Positions 10,045-21,701 of a DNA stretch of 64,000 nucleotides are shown in pieces. This stretch comes from Monocercomonoides exilis (taxonomy: Eukaryota > Preaxostyla > Oxymonadida > Polymastigidae): assembly GCA_001643675.2 (NCBI GenBank), contig LSRY02000069.1, forward strand, positions 169,227-233,226, read 5' to 3'. Each line of letters opens with the position of its first letter. The stretch's first letter is position 1. The notes under the pieces are model-generated. The model was not told the origin of the DNA, searched no databases, and saw nothing but the letters and a program-made list of their open reading frames with translations. The position numbers and the translations under genes are program-made.

Positions 10045-12928
10045 ATTTTCATCATCATCTTCGTCATCATCATCTCCTTCTCCCTCTCCCTCTCCTTCTC
10101 CTTCTCCTTCTCCCTCTCCCTCTCCTTCTCCCTCTCCCTCTCCTTCTCCTTCTCCTTCTCCTTCTCCTTCTTCCTCTTCCTCTTCATCTTCATCTTCATC
10201 TTCATCTTCTTCCTCTTCTTCCTTTTCGATCAAAGTTAAAAGAAAAGATACAATCAATACTTCTCCAGAAGACAAAGCAACCTCATCTTTTTGCAACGAA
10301 AATATATGGGTTAGCGGCCAACTTATGGAATATGTCACCTCATCCACTCTTATTCCTCCTCATACATTCCAAAATCTAGTCTCATCTTTCACAAAAGAGA
10401 GCAACACCTCAACACAATAACAAAAGTCACAGTTTATTACAAGAGATAATTCAACAAATATTGATTCATTTATTTCTTCTTCATCCAAATCAACGGCTAA
10501 TGTTTTAAAATTCACACCAAATACTCCATTAAAAACAGTAAAAGGGTTGGCAAATCTTGGAAACACATGCAACTTGGCATCTCTTCTGCAATGCTGGTCC
10601 TCGATCTGCAGTTCAAAACCAACGATCTTTACAAAATCACACTTAAAAGATACATTATCATTTCAAATGATGAGTATTTGCAATCAAATCCTCAAAGATG
10701 GAAAAAAAGTACATTCATGGATCCCATCAATTGTTAACAAATGGGAAAAATTTTGCAGATACGGAAGCAAGCAGCAGCAGAATGTGTTAGAGGCATTCGA
10801 TAATCTTCATAGACTTTTCGAAAAAGATGGAATGATAAAGAAAGATTGCTTCTGTCCTATTTTGATTTTTCATTTCAAATGATTTAAATGTCAAAAACTC
10901 ACATCACATATCGACAACATCAATAATAGCATAATCATCAATTCTTCATCTATTCACAATGGTTTATCTTCTTTGTTTTCAACTGAAATATTGAACGGAA
11001 AAAATGCTGTCTATTGCAATGAATGCAAAGAAAAATACTGCACTGCTAGGTGGGAGGAAATGATTTCATTTCCAGAGGTCCTAGCCCTCTCCCATGAATG
11101 TACCGATCCTGCTAGTTCTCCACCTTCTCGAACACTTCTAATCGAGACTGATATGTCGAATAAACGTTCATTTTGCAAAGGATTTACAAATGAAAATAAA
11201 ACTTCATTTCACAACCAAAATAAAGAAACAACATTCTATCACTTAATTGGACAAATCCTTCACAAACAGTTTGATAATAGCAACGGTCATCACATTGCTG
11301 TTGTGGAAAGAAATAAAGGAATGAAAAAGATGTGGATCACCTGTAACGATGATGATATTGATGCATTTGACAGTGATAAATGGTCAAAGTCATGGAAAGA
11401 TCTCTTTTCTCAGGGCTATATTCCTTCTTTATCATTCTACGTGAAAGAGAAATCACAATCAACTCAACTAAGTGTCCAATTTGGTGGTTCCTCTATTTCT
11501 TCCTCCTCTTCTCAATCTTTAAATATCAACAACACAAACACAGACACAACTCCATCATCATCGTTTATCACACCACCACATCATTCTTCTTCCATTCCAC
11601 AACTTTCTTCATCAATAATAACTAACTATGGATTGGAAGCACTTAAAGAAAAAAGAAAGAAAACGGGCATCTTTTCTCCCAACGAAAAGAGATTAATCTT
11701 CAAGCCAAAGACGAAATTATGGAAAGAGTTTTCTGAAGAAACAAACATCAAAGTTTCTCTTTCTCACTTCTACAAACTCACCACCAATTTCTCCAAAGCG
11801 AAAAGACGAACGGATCTCTGCGGCATGTGTGAGAAGTTGAACTATCTGGAAAACAAATTGAAGTCATCGCAAAACAAAAATGGACTGTCTGAAGCAGAGT
11901 TTCATACACTTAAATTACTTCGACAACATCGTCTTGTTGCAGAAATGCAACGAAAACATTATCAATCAACTGTTGATAATCTGAAAGAGGGAGAAGCAGT
12001 CTTCGTCTTCGACTTCAAAGAGAAATGGAAACTCCCTATCAGAAAAAATCAACTTCAACAAGAATTCTTTAATTACCAACAAGTTTCTCAATTCACAATC
12101 ATCTCTCTTCAAAAAATTAATAATCAACAAATAAAAAGAACTTTCAACTTCTTCTCCGACTGCCTCTCAAATGATCACAGATTTGTTATTGAGTGTCTGG
12201 AATCTGTGATCAAAAGACACTTCTTCTCAGACACTCACACTTTTAAGTTCTTCTGCGATTCGGGTCCACACAACCGAAATCGCTTCCTCCTTCACTTCAT
12301 TCTCTCCAAACAATCCAAACTTCTCAAAAAGAAAAACACCCAACTCAATTTCTTCGCTGAACACCATGGAAAAAATATTTGTGATAGTGAATTTGGTGCG
12401 TTAGTGAATGCAATCGACAACAATCTTTCGACTGAACACATCACCACACTTCATGACTTAATCAACTTCTTCGAAAGCAATATGAATGTTTCGACATCTG
12501 TTTCATCATCATCACAATTTAATGTTTTTGAATCATCCTCATCAAACAACTCCCCATCGTCATCATCTATCAAGGAGTGTGTGCATGAGAGGTACTTTGA
12601 AGAATATGTACCATCTCAACAAATCTCATGGCCATCATTGTCAGTTCCCCACATGAAAGATTACTTGTATTTTGAGCGCAAGGGCTCATTTGTCTGCGCA
12701 TCTGCTGTTGGATATCTTCCTCAACGCTCTCTGGTTGCACTCGAATCTTCAACAATGAAAGAAAAAGTTCAACGTTCAAGAAAGTCATTTCACTCTGATA
12801 TCACATCATCTAACTCTTCTCTTCTTTCTCAATCTTCTCAAGATCTTCTTTCAAGGAGATTTGAGCTTCTTCTTGACTCTTCTTCTATTAATGAATCTCA
12901 AAATTGTTCTTTTGGTGTCCCCTATTAA
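9002..12928 (+). pseudogene. USP-DDE fusion protein, type I copy 1 (three nonsense codons)
   Basis: Exons 9002-9167, 9269-9499 and 9573-12,928, with phase-1 GT-AG introns, encode 1250 codons in one frame. The order is an N-terminal domain (1-132), a Ser/Pro linker, a USP domain and a DDE-like domain. In the USP domain NLGNTC carries Cys465, NGHHIAVV His705 and CND Asn724/Asp725. The DDE-like domain begins with a helix-turn-helix-like basic region and DLCGMC, followed by FVFDFKEKW (Asp946), FFCDSGPHNR (Asp1028) and HHGKNICDSEFG (Asp1070/Glu1072). Stops at 9149 (TAA where copy 3 has TTA), 10,418 (TAA) and 10,880 (TGA where copy 3 has a zinc-finger Cys TGC) make it inactive. Asn replaces the usual aromatic after the catalytic Cys. 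There are no frameshifts, so decay is recent or purely by substitution. Confidence 0.75.
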
Positions 12929-12961
12929 GAAACTAGTTGTTGTGTATGCTCAGCTGGCACT

Positions 12962-13080
12962 CAATCGGAAGGGTGCTGGACATGACTGTTCGTATTAGAT
13001 ATTGCAGCCTTCGGGCTGCTTTATCCGGACCTGGATACGACGAACAGCCTCCCAGGTGCACAACAGTTAGAATCCGATTG
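12962..13080 (+). ncRNA. Conserved structured RNA block, copy 1
   Basis: It starts 33 nt after the USP-DDE stop codon. Pairings visible by eye are: CAATCGGA (12,962-12,969) with TCCGATTG (13,073-13,080); CTGG (12,976-12,979) with CCAG (13,052-13,055); CTGTTCG (12,986-12,992) with CGAACAG (13,041-13,047); and a perfect 6-bp hairpin GCAGCC-TTCG-GGCTGC (13,004-13,019). ATCC/GGAT (13,023-13,036) can form another small hairpin. The cUUCGg tetraloop is a classic stable RNA cap. It could be a 3' UTR element, a self-cleaving ribozyme or a transposase-binding site. It fits no hammerhead or canonical tRNA pattern that I can see. Confidence 0.6.
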
Positions 13081-13099
13081 TTTTCTTGTGCTTTTTGTC

Positions 13100-14280
13100 C
13101 CTATAATGTCCCTATTTTCACTTGGTAATTGTCCCGAAATCTATATTTGTATATCTAAATAGAGATTCATTTTTTGATGGGTGTTGTGAAGAGTTTCAAT
13201 GATTTTTGAATTTGATTTTAGGAAAGGAGAATAGCTGAGAGTGTGAAGTGATGTTTCATCACTGTGTCTGCCTTTTTTCTCTGTTGAATTTGATCTTTTT
13301 GAGTTTGGACAAGAGAAATATCAGAAAGTGCAGAGTGAGAAAAAAACAAAAGATAAACATTCAAGTTTGTTTTTGGACTTAAAGAATTTGAAATCTTTTT
13401 TGCTTGGAATTGACTATGACACCATGTATTTGTTGTAATAGTTATGCTTTTTATTGAATCTTTTATTGTTCATGCAAATTGGTATAGAATTGACAATTGG
13501 GGAATGTTTTAATGATGATGTGGTAAAAATATTTTTTTTAGAAAGTGATGCAACAAGAAAAGAAACTTATTTGTTGTTTTCTATTTTCAAGATGATTAAT
13601 ACAATGAAGTGTTAATGTTATTTATGTGTTATTTTGTTTTATGATTGTTATCAAATTAGCAATGTATTTGGGTGATTTTTTTTGATATCATAAAAAATTA
13701 CGAAGTTTGATCAAAATATTTTTTCATTAAGGGTGGGGTTGAAAAGAAAATATTTCAGAAAAAATTTGAAAAAAATATGCATTAATATATTATTATAATT
13801 ATTAATTTGTTGATTTTAATTTGATTTTAATTGTTTTTATTACAAAATTTGAAGAAAACATAAAAAATTAATTGAAAATATCGATAATTCAATAAACAGA
13901 ACGATTCAAATGTTCACTGGTATTTTAAACGTGAAAACAATAATAACAATATGAAATTAATCAATTTTTTATTTAAAAAACTTGTTTTATGATGTTAATG
14001 CAAAGTAATTTATAAATTGACTATGAAGATCTTGAAACATTTATAGAAAACGAATAATTTTCATTAACACATATTGAGAAATATGATGGAAGCACATAAT
14101 ATTTGTCGAATAAACAATTGTTCATTGTTAATAATTGTATTTAAATTAATAATTCTTTAAATTAGTTATTTAAATTAATTGATCAAAGCTATTGAAAAAA
14201 ATTACAAAAGAAACAATATGATATTTAAGAATTTCTCATTCAGACACTTTTTAATCTTCCACAGAACGAAAATCTTCACT
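13100..14280. other. AT-rich 3' flank of type I copy 1, then spacer
   Basis: 13,100-13,550 is a diverged match to the 3' flank of copy 2. From about 13.7 to 14.28 kb the sequence is AT-rich with no gene I can support. Confidence 0.55.
13666..13697 (+). repeat. 32-bp sequence shared with 41,140-41,171
   Basis: Identical 32 nt, ATTTGGGTGATTTTTTTTGA followed by TATCATAAAAAA. The sequences diverge on both sides. The other copy sits exactly where the type II USP gene at 40 kb is truncated. Resemblance to the 5278-5527 MITE terminus suggests a transposon end. Confidence 0.7.
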
Positions 14281-14357
14281 TGAACTTTTTCTTTTTCCCC
14301 TCTCTCAATTCTTCATCATCTTCCTCATCTTTCATCCTTCATCCTGATACTACCTCC

Positions 14358-15865
14358 TCAGTTGCTCGGCTTTTGCAGGCTGCTCTTTTTATATGCAGAC
14401 TCCACAAACACCTTTTTCATATGCAACTGTGGAAGCGGTTGAAGTGCGTGTGTCTTATAACAACTGCGCCCTCTCCTTTTCATGTATATTGTGTCAGTTT
14501 CTGCATCCACTTCCTCTGAACTTAAATTCCTCTCAGTCTCGTTTTCTTTGATCACTGTCGCTGCCCTCGATGTTGTCAGCCCACCCACACTGGCCGGAAA
14601 GACTGTCTCGAGGTTGGCGGTCCAGACATTAGAAATGTCTTCGCTTTGGGCTTTGCCAACATCACCAGCATCGTGCTGTCATGCAGCGGGACAGTTCTAG
14701 CGGGAAAGCGGAGAGGAGATGTGCAGAAGACTGTGCTGCCTAGGCGTGAGTGTTCACCAGTTGCTCGCATTGATTTGCATCCTCATCCAGTGCATCATCA
14801 CTTGCTCAACAAACAGCGACTGCCTCTTTCTCGACTGCTCCCACAAAGCTGTCGCATCTGCCAACCCCATTTCCATCCTCGCTCTCCGCTGAGCCTTGAA
14901 TAACGCCTTTGCGGGCAAGTGCATCTTTCTCCAGTGCTGCAGCATCCAAGCCAAAACAACGAGTTCCTCTTTTCCCTTCGCTTTTTCCAACTCTCTCTCG
15001 TCACGGAAGCCTCCTTTTGCGACACCAACTCCTCCCGTCCCGGCCTCAACTTCGATGCCGGTCACGATCTCATCCTCTTCTTCTTCTACTGCGCCCAACA
15101 GATATTCGTCGATAAAGCCACCAGATCATCCGCTTGCCCTTTAATCCTCTGAATCGATAACACTCGTCAATATCTTTTGGATCTCCTCCTTCTCTTTCGA
15201 AGCCCATATCCCTCTTGCCAAAATCCGATTCTGGTTTATCTCCAGAAGTCTTGATCATGTTCATTTGAACACCATCAGTTGGCTTCCGTTGTGTTTCTCA
15301 ATGACTGCATCATCCTTTAAGCCACCTCTCCTTCAAATGTTCCTTCGCATCCTCCCTTTTTTCTCCTTCCAACCAACGTGCCTGCATCAACTCCAAGCTT
15401 CTTTGTGCATGCAAAAACACCACTCACCTCTCCAACGCACCTGTTCGTCCCTTTCGCCTCTTTCCTTATGCTTCTTGTACTCTCACTGCTTTCTCCCTTA
15501 ATCTCTTCCACATCAACCTCTCAGTTCTCAAAGTTGCTTCAACTTTGCTTATGCTTGACGATGAATCAATAAGCATCTTTGAACATCTTTTAATAACAGT
15601 CCTCGCCATTGTTAGCAAAAGCATAGTTTTTCTTTATCTTTCTGGAATATAAATGTCAGAAATCTCCTTCATCATGATGCGCTTTATCTTTACTATCATT
15701 TTTCTCGGCTAGCTCTGTCGAAGCATGCTCGAAGGCCACTTTCAACTCACCAACAACAGCCTCTCCATCCTGAATTACCCCTCCACCTTCCACAACAGCA
15801 ACTGCTTTAACTTTTGTGTACTCCTCATTGCCTAACCCTGGAAAGGCTCCTGAATGCTCTTTCAT
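14358..15865 (-). pseudogene. Trp-rich helical (Sfi1-like) host protein remnant
   Basis: Minus-strand coding pieces at 15,865-15,656, 15,511-15,317, 15,264-15,070 and 15,098-14,358. The last is a single frame interrupted by TGA, TAG and TGA but with no frameshift, and contains AWMLQHWRKMHLPAKALFKA and MMHWMRMQ. Trp-containing amphipathic segments followed by basic residues are the hallmark of centrin-binding Sfi1-type repeats, and similar segments recur at 35.7-36.1 kb. The family assignment is tentative. A Glu-rich stretch precedes the repeats. The many interruptions point to a pseudogene, although some could be short introns. Confidence 0.4.
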
Positions 15866-15869
15866 TTAC

Positions 15870-16490
15870 TCACATAGAAACGAAACGGTGGATATTCTTT
15901 CCTCTGCTTCGCCAATCAATTCCCTTTCATGATGATTGTTGCAATGCTCCAAAGAGCATATGAAAAAGAAGAAACGGACGGAATGGTTCTGACATTCAAC
16001 GAACTCTTCTTGCTTCATTGTCGCGTACTGTTACTGTTCGTCGACGTCTTCTCTTCAAACTTCTCTCCATTTCTTTTTAACTTTAACATTTATCAATAAC
16101 TTCATTTTTTTCTTTCAAATTTCCAACCATCATTTATTGACAAATCAAATTCTTCTTCTCTTTATCTTCATTCTCTTCATTCACTTATCATCTTCTTTTC
16201 ATTTTTTTTAAAGAAGTTGATTTCTTCATAAATTCCATTCTTTTTAATTTCTGCTATTATCCATTATGAAGATGCAAAAAATGAAGAAATACGATTAGGA
16301 AAAGAAGAAAAAGTGATCGTAGTAGTAGAAGTGAAATGGAAAGAGGAAGAGGAAGAAGAGGAAGAAGAGGAAGAAGAGGAAGAAGAGGAAGAATAGGAAG
16401 AAGAGGAAGAAGGAGAAGTAGAAGAAGAAGAAGAAGAAATAGCCTCATCAATCGAAAGCGGAAGCGAAGAAAACGGAACTCTTAAAGCCA
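15870..16490. other. Low-complexity spacer
   Basis: No credible gene. 16,330-16,440 is purine-rich (GAGGAAGAA) low-complexity sequence leading into the GAA repeat. Confidence 0.5.
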
Positions 16491-16493
16491 GGC

Positions 16494-19140
16494 TCACAAA
16501 ACGATCATGAATGAAGAAAGAAGAAGAAGAAGAAGAAGAAGAAGAAGAAGAAGAAGAAGAAGAAAGAGAGGAAGAAGAAGAAGAAGAAGAAGAAGAAGAA
16601 GAAGAAGAAAGAGAGGAAGAAGAAGAAGAAGAAGAAGAAGAAGAAGAAGAAGAAGAAGAAGAAGAAGCGTAGAAAAAGAAATATCCAAGAAGGAGAAAGA
16701 AGGAGAAGAAGGAGAAGAAGGTGAAGAAGAAGGTGAAGAAGAAGAAAAGGAAGAAGAAGAAGAATAAATTGAAGAAGAAGAAGAAGAAGAAGAAGCAGAG
16801 AATGAGGCATTGAGTGTGCCAGTAGCAGCTGAGGCTGTTGAGAAAGCATCGACTGAACGGCTAGCTGTCTGCACACTCCGACGAGAATTCCGCGATGCGG
16901 CAGTGATCGCTCTTCTTACCTCTCTTCTTTCTCCTCTTCTGCTTTGTCTGCTGATATTCTCAACTTCTTCTTCTTCTAAACTTCTTTCTCTTTCTCCCTC
17001 ATTTTCAATTTCAATATCGTCTCTTTCTTCTCTTTCGTTTGAACTTCCTTCGTCATTATCGTTGTCATTATCTTCTTCATTCTCTTCATTTTCAGCTTCT
17101 TCTGAATCCAGCGGTGTTATATGCTTTCTATTTAAGCTGCTTTTGATGTCTGCAGGAATTAGTTCTGGAGGGGTTGGGGAAGCGATCTGGGCGATGAAGG
17201 GATTATTTTCTGAAGTTGCATTGTTTTGAGCAAAATTCGAAGGAGATAGCGGACTTGGGCTGAATACGTGCTTTCTATCTGAATCTATGGAAGTTTCTCT
17301 TATATCACCTTCTTTATTATTATCATCCACTTCTTTGTTACTTCCTTCTTCTTTTCCTTCCTCTTTCCTCTTCTTCGCATACGCCTCCCCTCCCATTCTT
17401 GTCATCTTCAGCACGATCCCAAAGATATCCATCTCCACCAGCTGCTTTCTAAAAGCCCCGCTAATCTCGCACACAACCACCACAAAACTCAGCACATTCG
17501 CCAAGTTAATTCCCTCCATCGTCTCCAGCAGCTGCGGAACAACAGAAGAGAGCAAGATATGTGTGGAAGGCCAGGAGGGGAAACTGATTCTGATAGAAGA
17601 CAAAGAATGTGCTATGCGTCTGTCTTGCTTGGCAAAGTGGGTTAAGGCGCGGGAGGCGTAGACGAGAGGAGGAGTTGGGCAGAGGCGGAGGTAGGCGTTG
17701 GGGCTGGTGGAGGAGAGGGAAGAGAGAGAGGTGAGGGAAGGGAACTTGGTGAAAAAGAGGGATATGAGAAGGCGGATGAAGCAGGTGCCGGAGTCGAAGG
17801 GAAGTTTTTGGTCGGAAGAGGAATATGAAGAGGGAGAGTAAAAGGGAGAGGAAGAAGAAGAATACATTGCTTCCGTCGCATTTGCTGCTGATGCGATTCT
17901 TCCACTTCCACTTCCACCCCCACCAGGAGAAGAAGCCGGAGAAAAGAAAATCGACGCTTTTTCCTCCGGTTTCTGGTACAGCTGCAGCGCAATCCTGTCT
18001 TCCATCACGTCCTCTGCCCCAAAGCCCAGTTCAGCAAAGGCCGAAATGCAAGCGACAGCCAAAGAGACTGTGCGTGGTGTGTGCGTGAGCGGGTTGATCA
18101 GCTTCAGCATCGACTCGAACGTGAACGAGTACATCTTCACTGCCAGCATTTCGCAGGGGCAGCCAAACCGCACTCCATTATATTCCCTCCTTCTTGTGAT
18201 TGAAGTGATAGCGCTGTCAGCGTCAGGCCGGTTGTGTCTCGTGCCCAGCATCACCACGAAGAACTGCAGGGCGCCAAAAATAAGCTCATCTGGAACTGAT
18301 CTCAGCCCTGCAGACGCCCACTCGATGGCTCTGAGGGAATCCAGCGACAGACGCTCGCTTTCTCCCCTCTTCGCTGCCTCCAACAGGATCTGCAGGACGG
18401 TTGTCTGAAGAGCTGTGTTTGGGATACCAATAAAAGGAGCATGCGAGGCATTGCAACTGAAATGTGCTCAAAGCTGACAGCAGACGATGCAAACAGCGCG
18501 ACATGCGAGGCGGAGAGGGAGCGGTCGACCTCGCAGTACCTCTTCATCTGCTCTGCATTCAGTAGCTCAGGAAAGATCGGGTTCCACAAGTCGAAGTACT
18601 TTGAGGGCGGGTGAGTTTCAGCCAGGCGGTTGAGGGCGAGCAAAGCAGCGTGCTGGACGGTGGGGGAACTGATGCGCAGGCATTCTTTTGCCCATTTGGC
18701 TCCTGTGATGTCAGGGTCGTCGATGCTGTCGCCGCCGCTGAAGAAAGAGGCGAGGACGTCTGTGGTAGCAGAGCTGAGGTGGCTGTTGCTGTTCCCACAG
18801 AATGTGCAGATGAGGAAGAGGCAGCTGCGCACGTGGAGGGTCACAAACTGTTTTAATCTTTCTCTTTCTGACAGGATCATCTTTCGCACACGCACGGGGG
18901 AGGCGGCGGGGGAAATAGAGAGGAGACAGAAGGCGCAGGAAACGAGTGAATTTGAGTGCCTGGTGTGAGAAGAGAAGATGGCGACACAATAAAAAGTGCA
19001 GAACACCCAAGTGAATAGGATAAGTTGGAGTGATAAATCCACCTTCGCTCTGCGTCTGAGAGACGGGAATCAAGTTCGTTCAATGCCAGACGCTGCAGAA
19101 GAGCTGCTTCTGAGTCTTCGGCTGTGCCAAATTCTTTCAT
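16494..19140 (-). pseudogene. HEAT/ARM-like solenoid protein, frameshifted or intron-split
   Basis: Read from 19,140 down. A start segment (MKEFGTAEDSEAALLQRLAL) is followed, after a frame change, by helical repeats (PTVQHAALLALNRLAETHPP; HVALFASSAVSFEHISVAMP). After another change near 18,430 a 629-codon frame runs from 18,383 to 16,494. That frame has further helical repeats (VSLAVACISAFAELGFG; LSFVVVVCEISGAFRKQLVE), then an acidic region, then a C-terminus overrun by the GAA/TTC microsatellite, read as Ser and then Leu runs. The break at 18,430 disappears if the 23-nt interval beginning GTATCC and ending TTCAG is spliced, or if 2 nt were inserted. Solenoid structure is inferred from the spacing of amphipathic helices; no family is assigned. 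Confidence 0.5.
16507..16802 (+). repeat. GAA/TTC microsatellite
   Basis: Long, nearly pure GAA runs (16,516-16,670 and 16,775-16,800) separated by GAG/GGA variants. On the minus strand the three frames read as Leu, Ser or Phe homopolymers, so a slippage event switches the homopolymer at the end of the solenoid gene. Confidence 0.95.
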
Positions 19141-19255
19141 TGAATCACCTTCTATTTAAAGGAGAAGAAGAAGAAGATGATGATGATAAAGGTGTTATTT
19201 CTGTTATTGAAGAAGGAGGAGGAGGAGGAGGTGAAGAAGAAGAAGAAGAAGAAGA

Positions 19256-21479
19256 TTATGAATTAGATTGTAGCTGTGAGATAAGCAGAGCAAGTAGGAC
19301 AGTTGCAGGTGTAGTTGATAGAGCATCCTTTAACAAATGAGAAAGAATTCGAGAAAGTTGACTTCTCATCGTCGAATTCTTAGGAATTGTTCCTGATGGA
19401 TGGGAGAAAAGAAAAAGAAGGAGATGTTCGTTTTCCACTCTGAAGTGGATGAGAATGAGTCGAAGGAAAAGGGAGGGAAACTGAGGATGGAGAATTTATT
19501 GATGTGAATGACGGAGAAGAGGGAGAAGGAGAAGGAGATTGCGAAAGCAAAAAGAGAGGAAACTGAGAGGAGGTTACGCTTGTCTGAAGCTGATGTGGAA
19601 GAATTGCTGAGAATTGGCCAATCTTCATCCAACAGGGAAGTTCTCCTCTTCTTTCACTTGCTGTTCTTTATGCATTTATCGCATGCCAACAGAAGTTGTA
19701 TTAGCTTCATCAGCAGCAGAATTTGAAGATCCACTCAGGTCCAGTGCATCTGTTGTTATATTCGATGCCAATGAAGTTGACTGAGGCTCAGATGTTTGCT
19801 GAGAAGATGCAAAAGAGGAAGGTGTGACTTGTTGTGTGAATGAAGCACCAACGGCCTTTAACCGCTGAATGAGAAAGGAAGAAATAGACATCGAAGGAGA
19901 AGAGGATGGTTTCTGGTCATAGTGTGTCTCGAATAAAGCTGATATTTTGTGAGGCAAGTCCTTCTTCACCATTAGCAAAAGAGTGGCGGTGACAATAGCG
20001 GTGAGTGCAGTGCGTGGTGCTAGCAGACGAAGCAGCAGGCGATTGGATGATGCAGCAGAAGGGCAGAGTGGCTGTGCGGAGAATGAGACGATGGCAGGTA
20101 TTGTACTGTAAAAATGGCATGGACTGAGAAATGGAAATAGAAGCGACACAGGAGGTGAATAAAGAAGGGATGGAGTACACGGAAGATGAAGTGAAAGATA
20201 CTGAAAGCATCTTTGAAAGCAGAGTACGGATAATTGAAGTTAGAGGATAAGAAAGCGTGAGAGGGTACACGTAGACAAGAGGCACCCATGAAGACTTGAG
20301 AGAAAAAGTCAGAATCGAATGCTTCTCTTTTTTCTGTGGATGTTCAATGAGCAGCGGAGCAACACGAAATGTCTAATTTATCAATTCGAACAGAGTTTCT
20401 CCGATGGATGGGACATATGCTGTTCTTTGAGGAGGAACTGAAATTGTATTTTCTGAGGCAGACAGCAGAAGTTGTTGGTCTTCGAAAAAGACAGACGAAG
20501 CAAACAAAAGCGGGTCAAGCAGAATATTCGCATTGATTGCATATGACTCTCTTTCCACTGCATACAAAGAGAAATTATTTTCATCATTCTTCCTATTGAT
20601 CTTTTTATGCACTTCAAACTCGTTGCTGTAGATTCACCTCTCTTCGCAGAACAGCTCAGCTGTGTCTCTCGCCTCGTACACTCCTTCCACAGCTGCCCTT
20701 CCTTCTCCTCTCCACAAACTCATCTACTTTCTCATGTTCTCCACCAGTTGCATATCTCTCACAGTATCTTCTCCTCCCAAGCTGAACAGCCTCGTTCCAC
20801 ACAACAGGCTCAGAAACGAGTTCGCATCATTTGCCAATATTCCCTTTGTTGTCCCGGCATGCGAAGAAGGAATGGTTGTTTGCTTTGGAAGCTGAGGTGA
20901 CCAAAACTGGTTGAAAAGATGGAAGAGTGCCTTTCCGAGAGAGTGAAGCAAAGAAGCGCCTTCTTTCTGCCCAATCTGTTCATCAACCTCACAAACAGCT
21001 TCTTCGGCCCAGTCTTCTGTTTGTTTTTCTCCCCAAACACAGAATTGTACCCAAGGTCATCTACTCCTCCTCCTCTATCTTCTCCATTTGCATTGGCATG
21101 CAGTCTAACAAGACACACTTGCAAAAGAAGAAGCTATCGCAAACCCGTTTTCCGCAGCTGCTCTGAGATGTGCCTGCAATTCTCTGCCGAGTGCTGCTCT
21201 GATGGCAGACAGGACAAGATGTCTTCGTGACACAGAAACAGCCGCCAAGCTGTGGTTGATGTGTCTTCTGTGCGGGCTCTGCAGCGCTTCTCTGCTGCCG
21301 TCTGAGCCAATTGTGTTCTTGTATTCTTCTTTCTCTCCATTTTCCTTTGTGGACTTGGGTGAAGGAAAGGTAAACTGCAGAGGGGTCGAACTGAGCTCTC
21401 CGCTGGCGATGGTTGAGGTGTGTAAGAAAGTGACATGCGACTTCTTCTGATTGCTCTTTTGGGATTCCGATGAAAGCAT
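19256..21479 (-). pseudogene. Second solenoid-like host gene remnant
   Basis: Minus-strand coding pieces that may belong to the same locus as 16.5-19.1 kb. One frame can be followed from 20,951 to 19,917, interrupted only by TAG (20,724), TGA (20,634) and TAG (20,373). It includes GILANDANSFLSLLCGTRLF and VPLVYVYPLTLSYPLTSI. Downstream, 20,149-19,676 continues in another frame (TALTAIVTATLLLMVKKDLP), and 19,438-19,256 contains SQLSRILSHLLKDALSTTP. Upstream, 21,479-21,105 encodes a polar region. Hydrophobic helical repeats suggest HEAT/ARM structure. No family recognised. Either decay or unrecognised short introns explains the breaks. Confidence 0.4.
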
Positions 21480-21701
21480 CTTTCGCTGCTTGGGAGTGAA
21501 GCGCAGGGCAGGGCGTGAAGTTAAGTCTTCTTTTCTTTCTGTTGTCTTTTATGTTTCATCGGCATTTGATGTTTCAGCAGATCGTGTTATATCCAAACTG
21601 TCTTCATCACCGCTAACGTCACTATCATCGCTATCGTCGTTGTCATCATCTTCACTGTCTTCTTCTGCTTCTTCAGTGTCTGTTGTACCTGCTCCGTTCA
21701 C

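Larger units (their letters stand above)
8953..13700 (+). mobile_element. Type I USP-DDE element, copy 1
   Basis: Unit comprising a 5' flank shared with copy 3 (from 8953), the three-exon gene, a structured-RNA block and a 3' flank. The 3' flank is similar to copy 2 read on the minus strand (13,100-13,550 against about 28,900-28,300). Copy 3 shares the first part of the 3' flank up to the window edge. The 3' end is uncertain: similarity fades by about 13.6-13.7 kb, close to a 32-bp sequence also found at 41,140. The foldback has removed or displaced the 5' terminus. Confidence 0.65.

Noticed and set aside
9946-10347. Glu- and Asp-rich open frames antisense to the Ser linkers
   Set aside because: They are reverse-strand shadows of trinucleotide repeats, with no homologous sequence outside the repeat.
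12940-13080. tRNA gene in the conserved 3' block
   Set aside because: The start resembles a D-arm (GCTCAGCTGG), but no acceptor stem, anticodon arm or T-loop consensus can be placed.
12962-13080. Hammerhead ribozyme
   Set aside because: Neither strand has the CUGANGA and GAAA core arranged around three helices. Other ribozyme classes remain untested.
12937-13128. Small conserved ORF (63-66 codons) over the structured block
   Set aside because: Its reading depends on a shared nucleotide structure, copy 2 and copy 3 start differently, and helices explain the conservation better.
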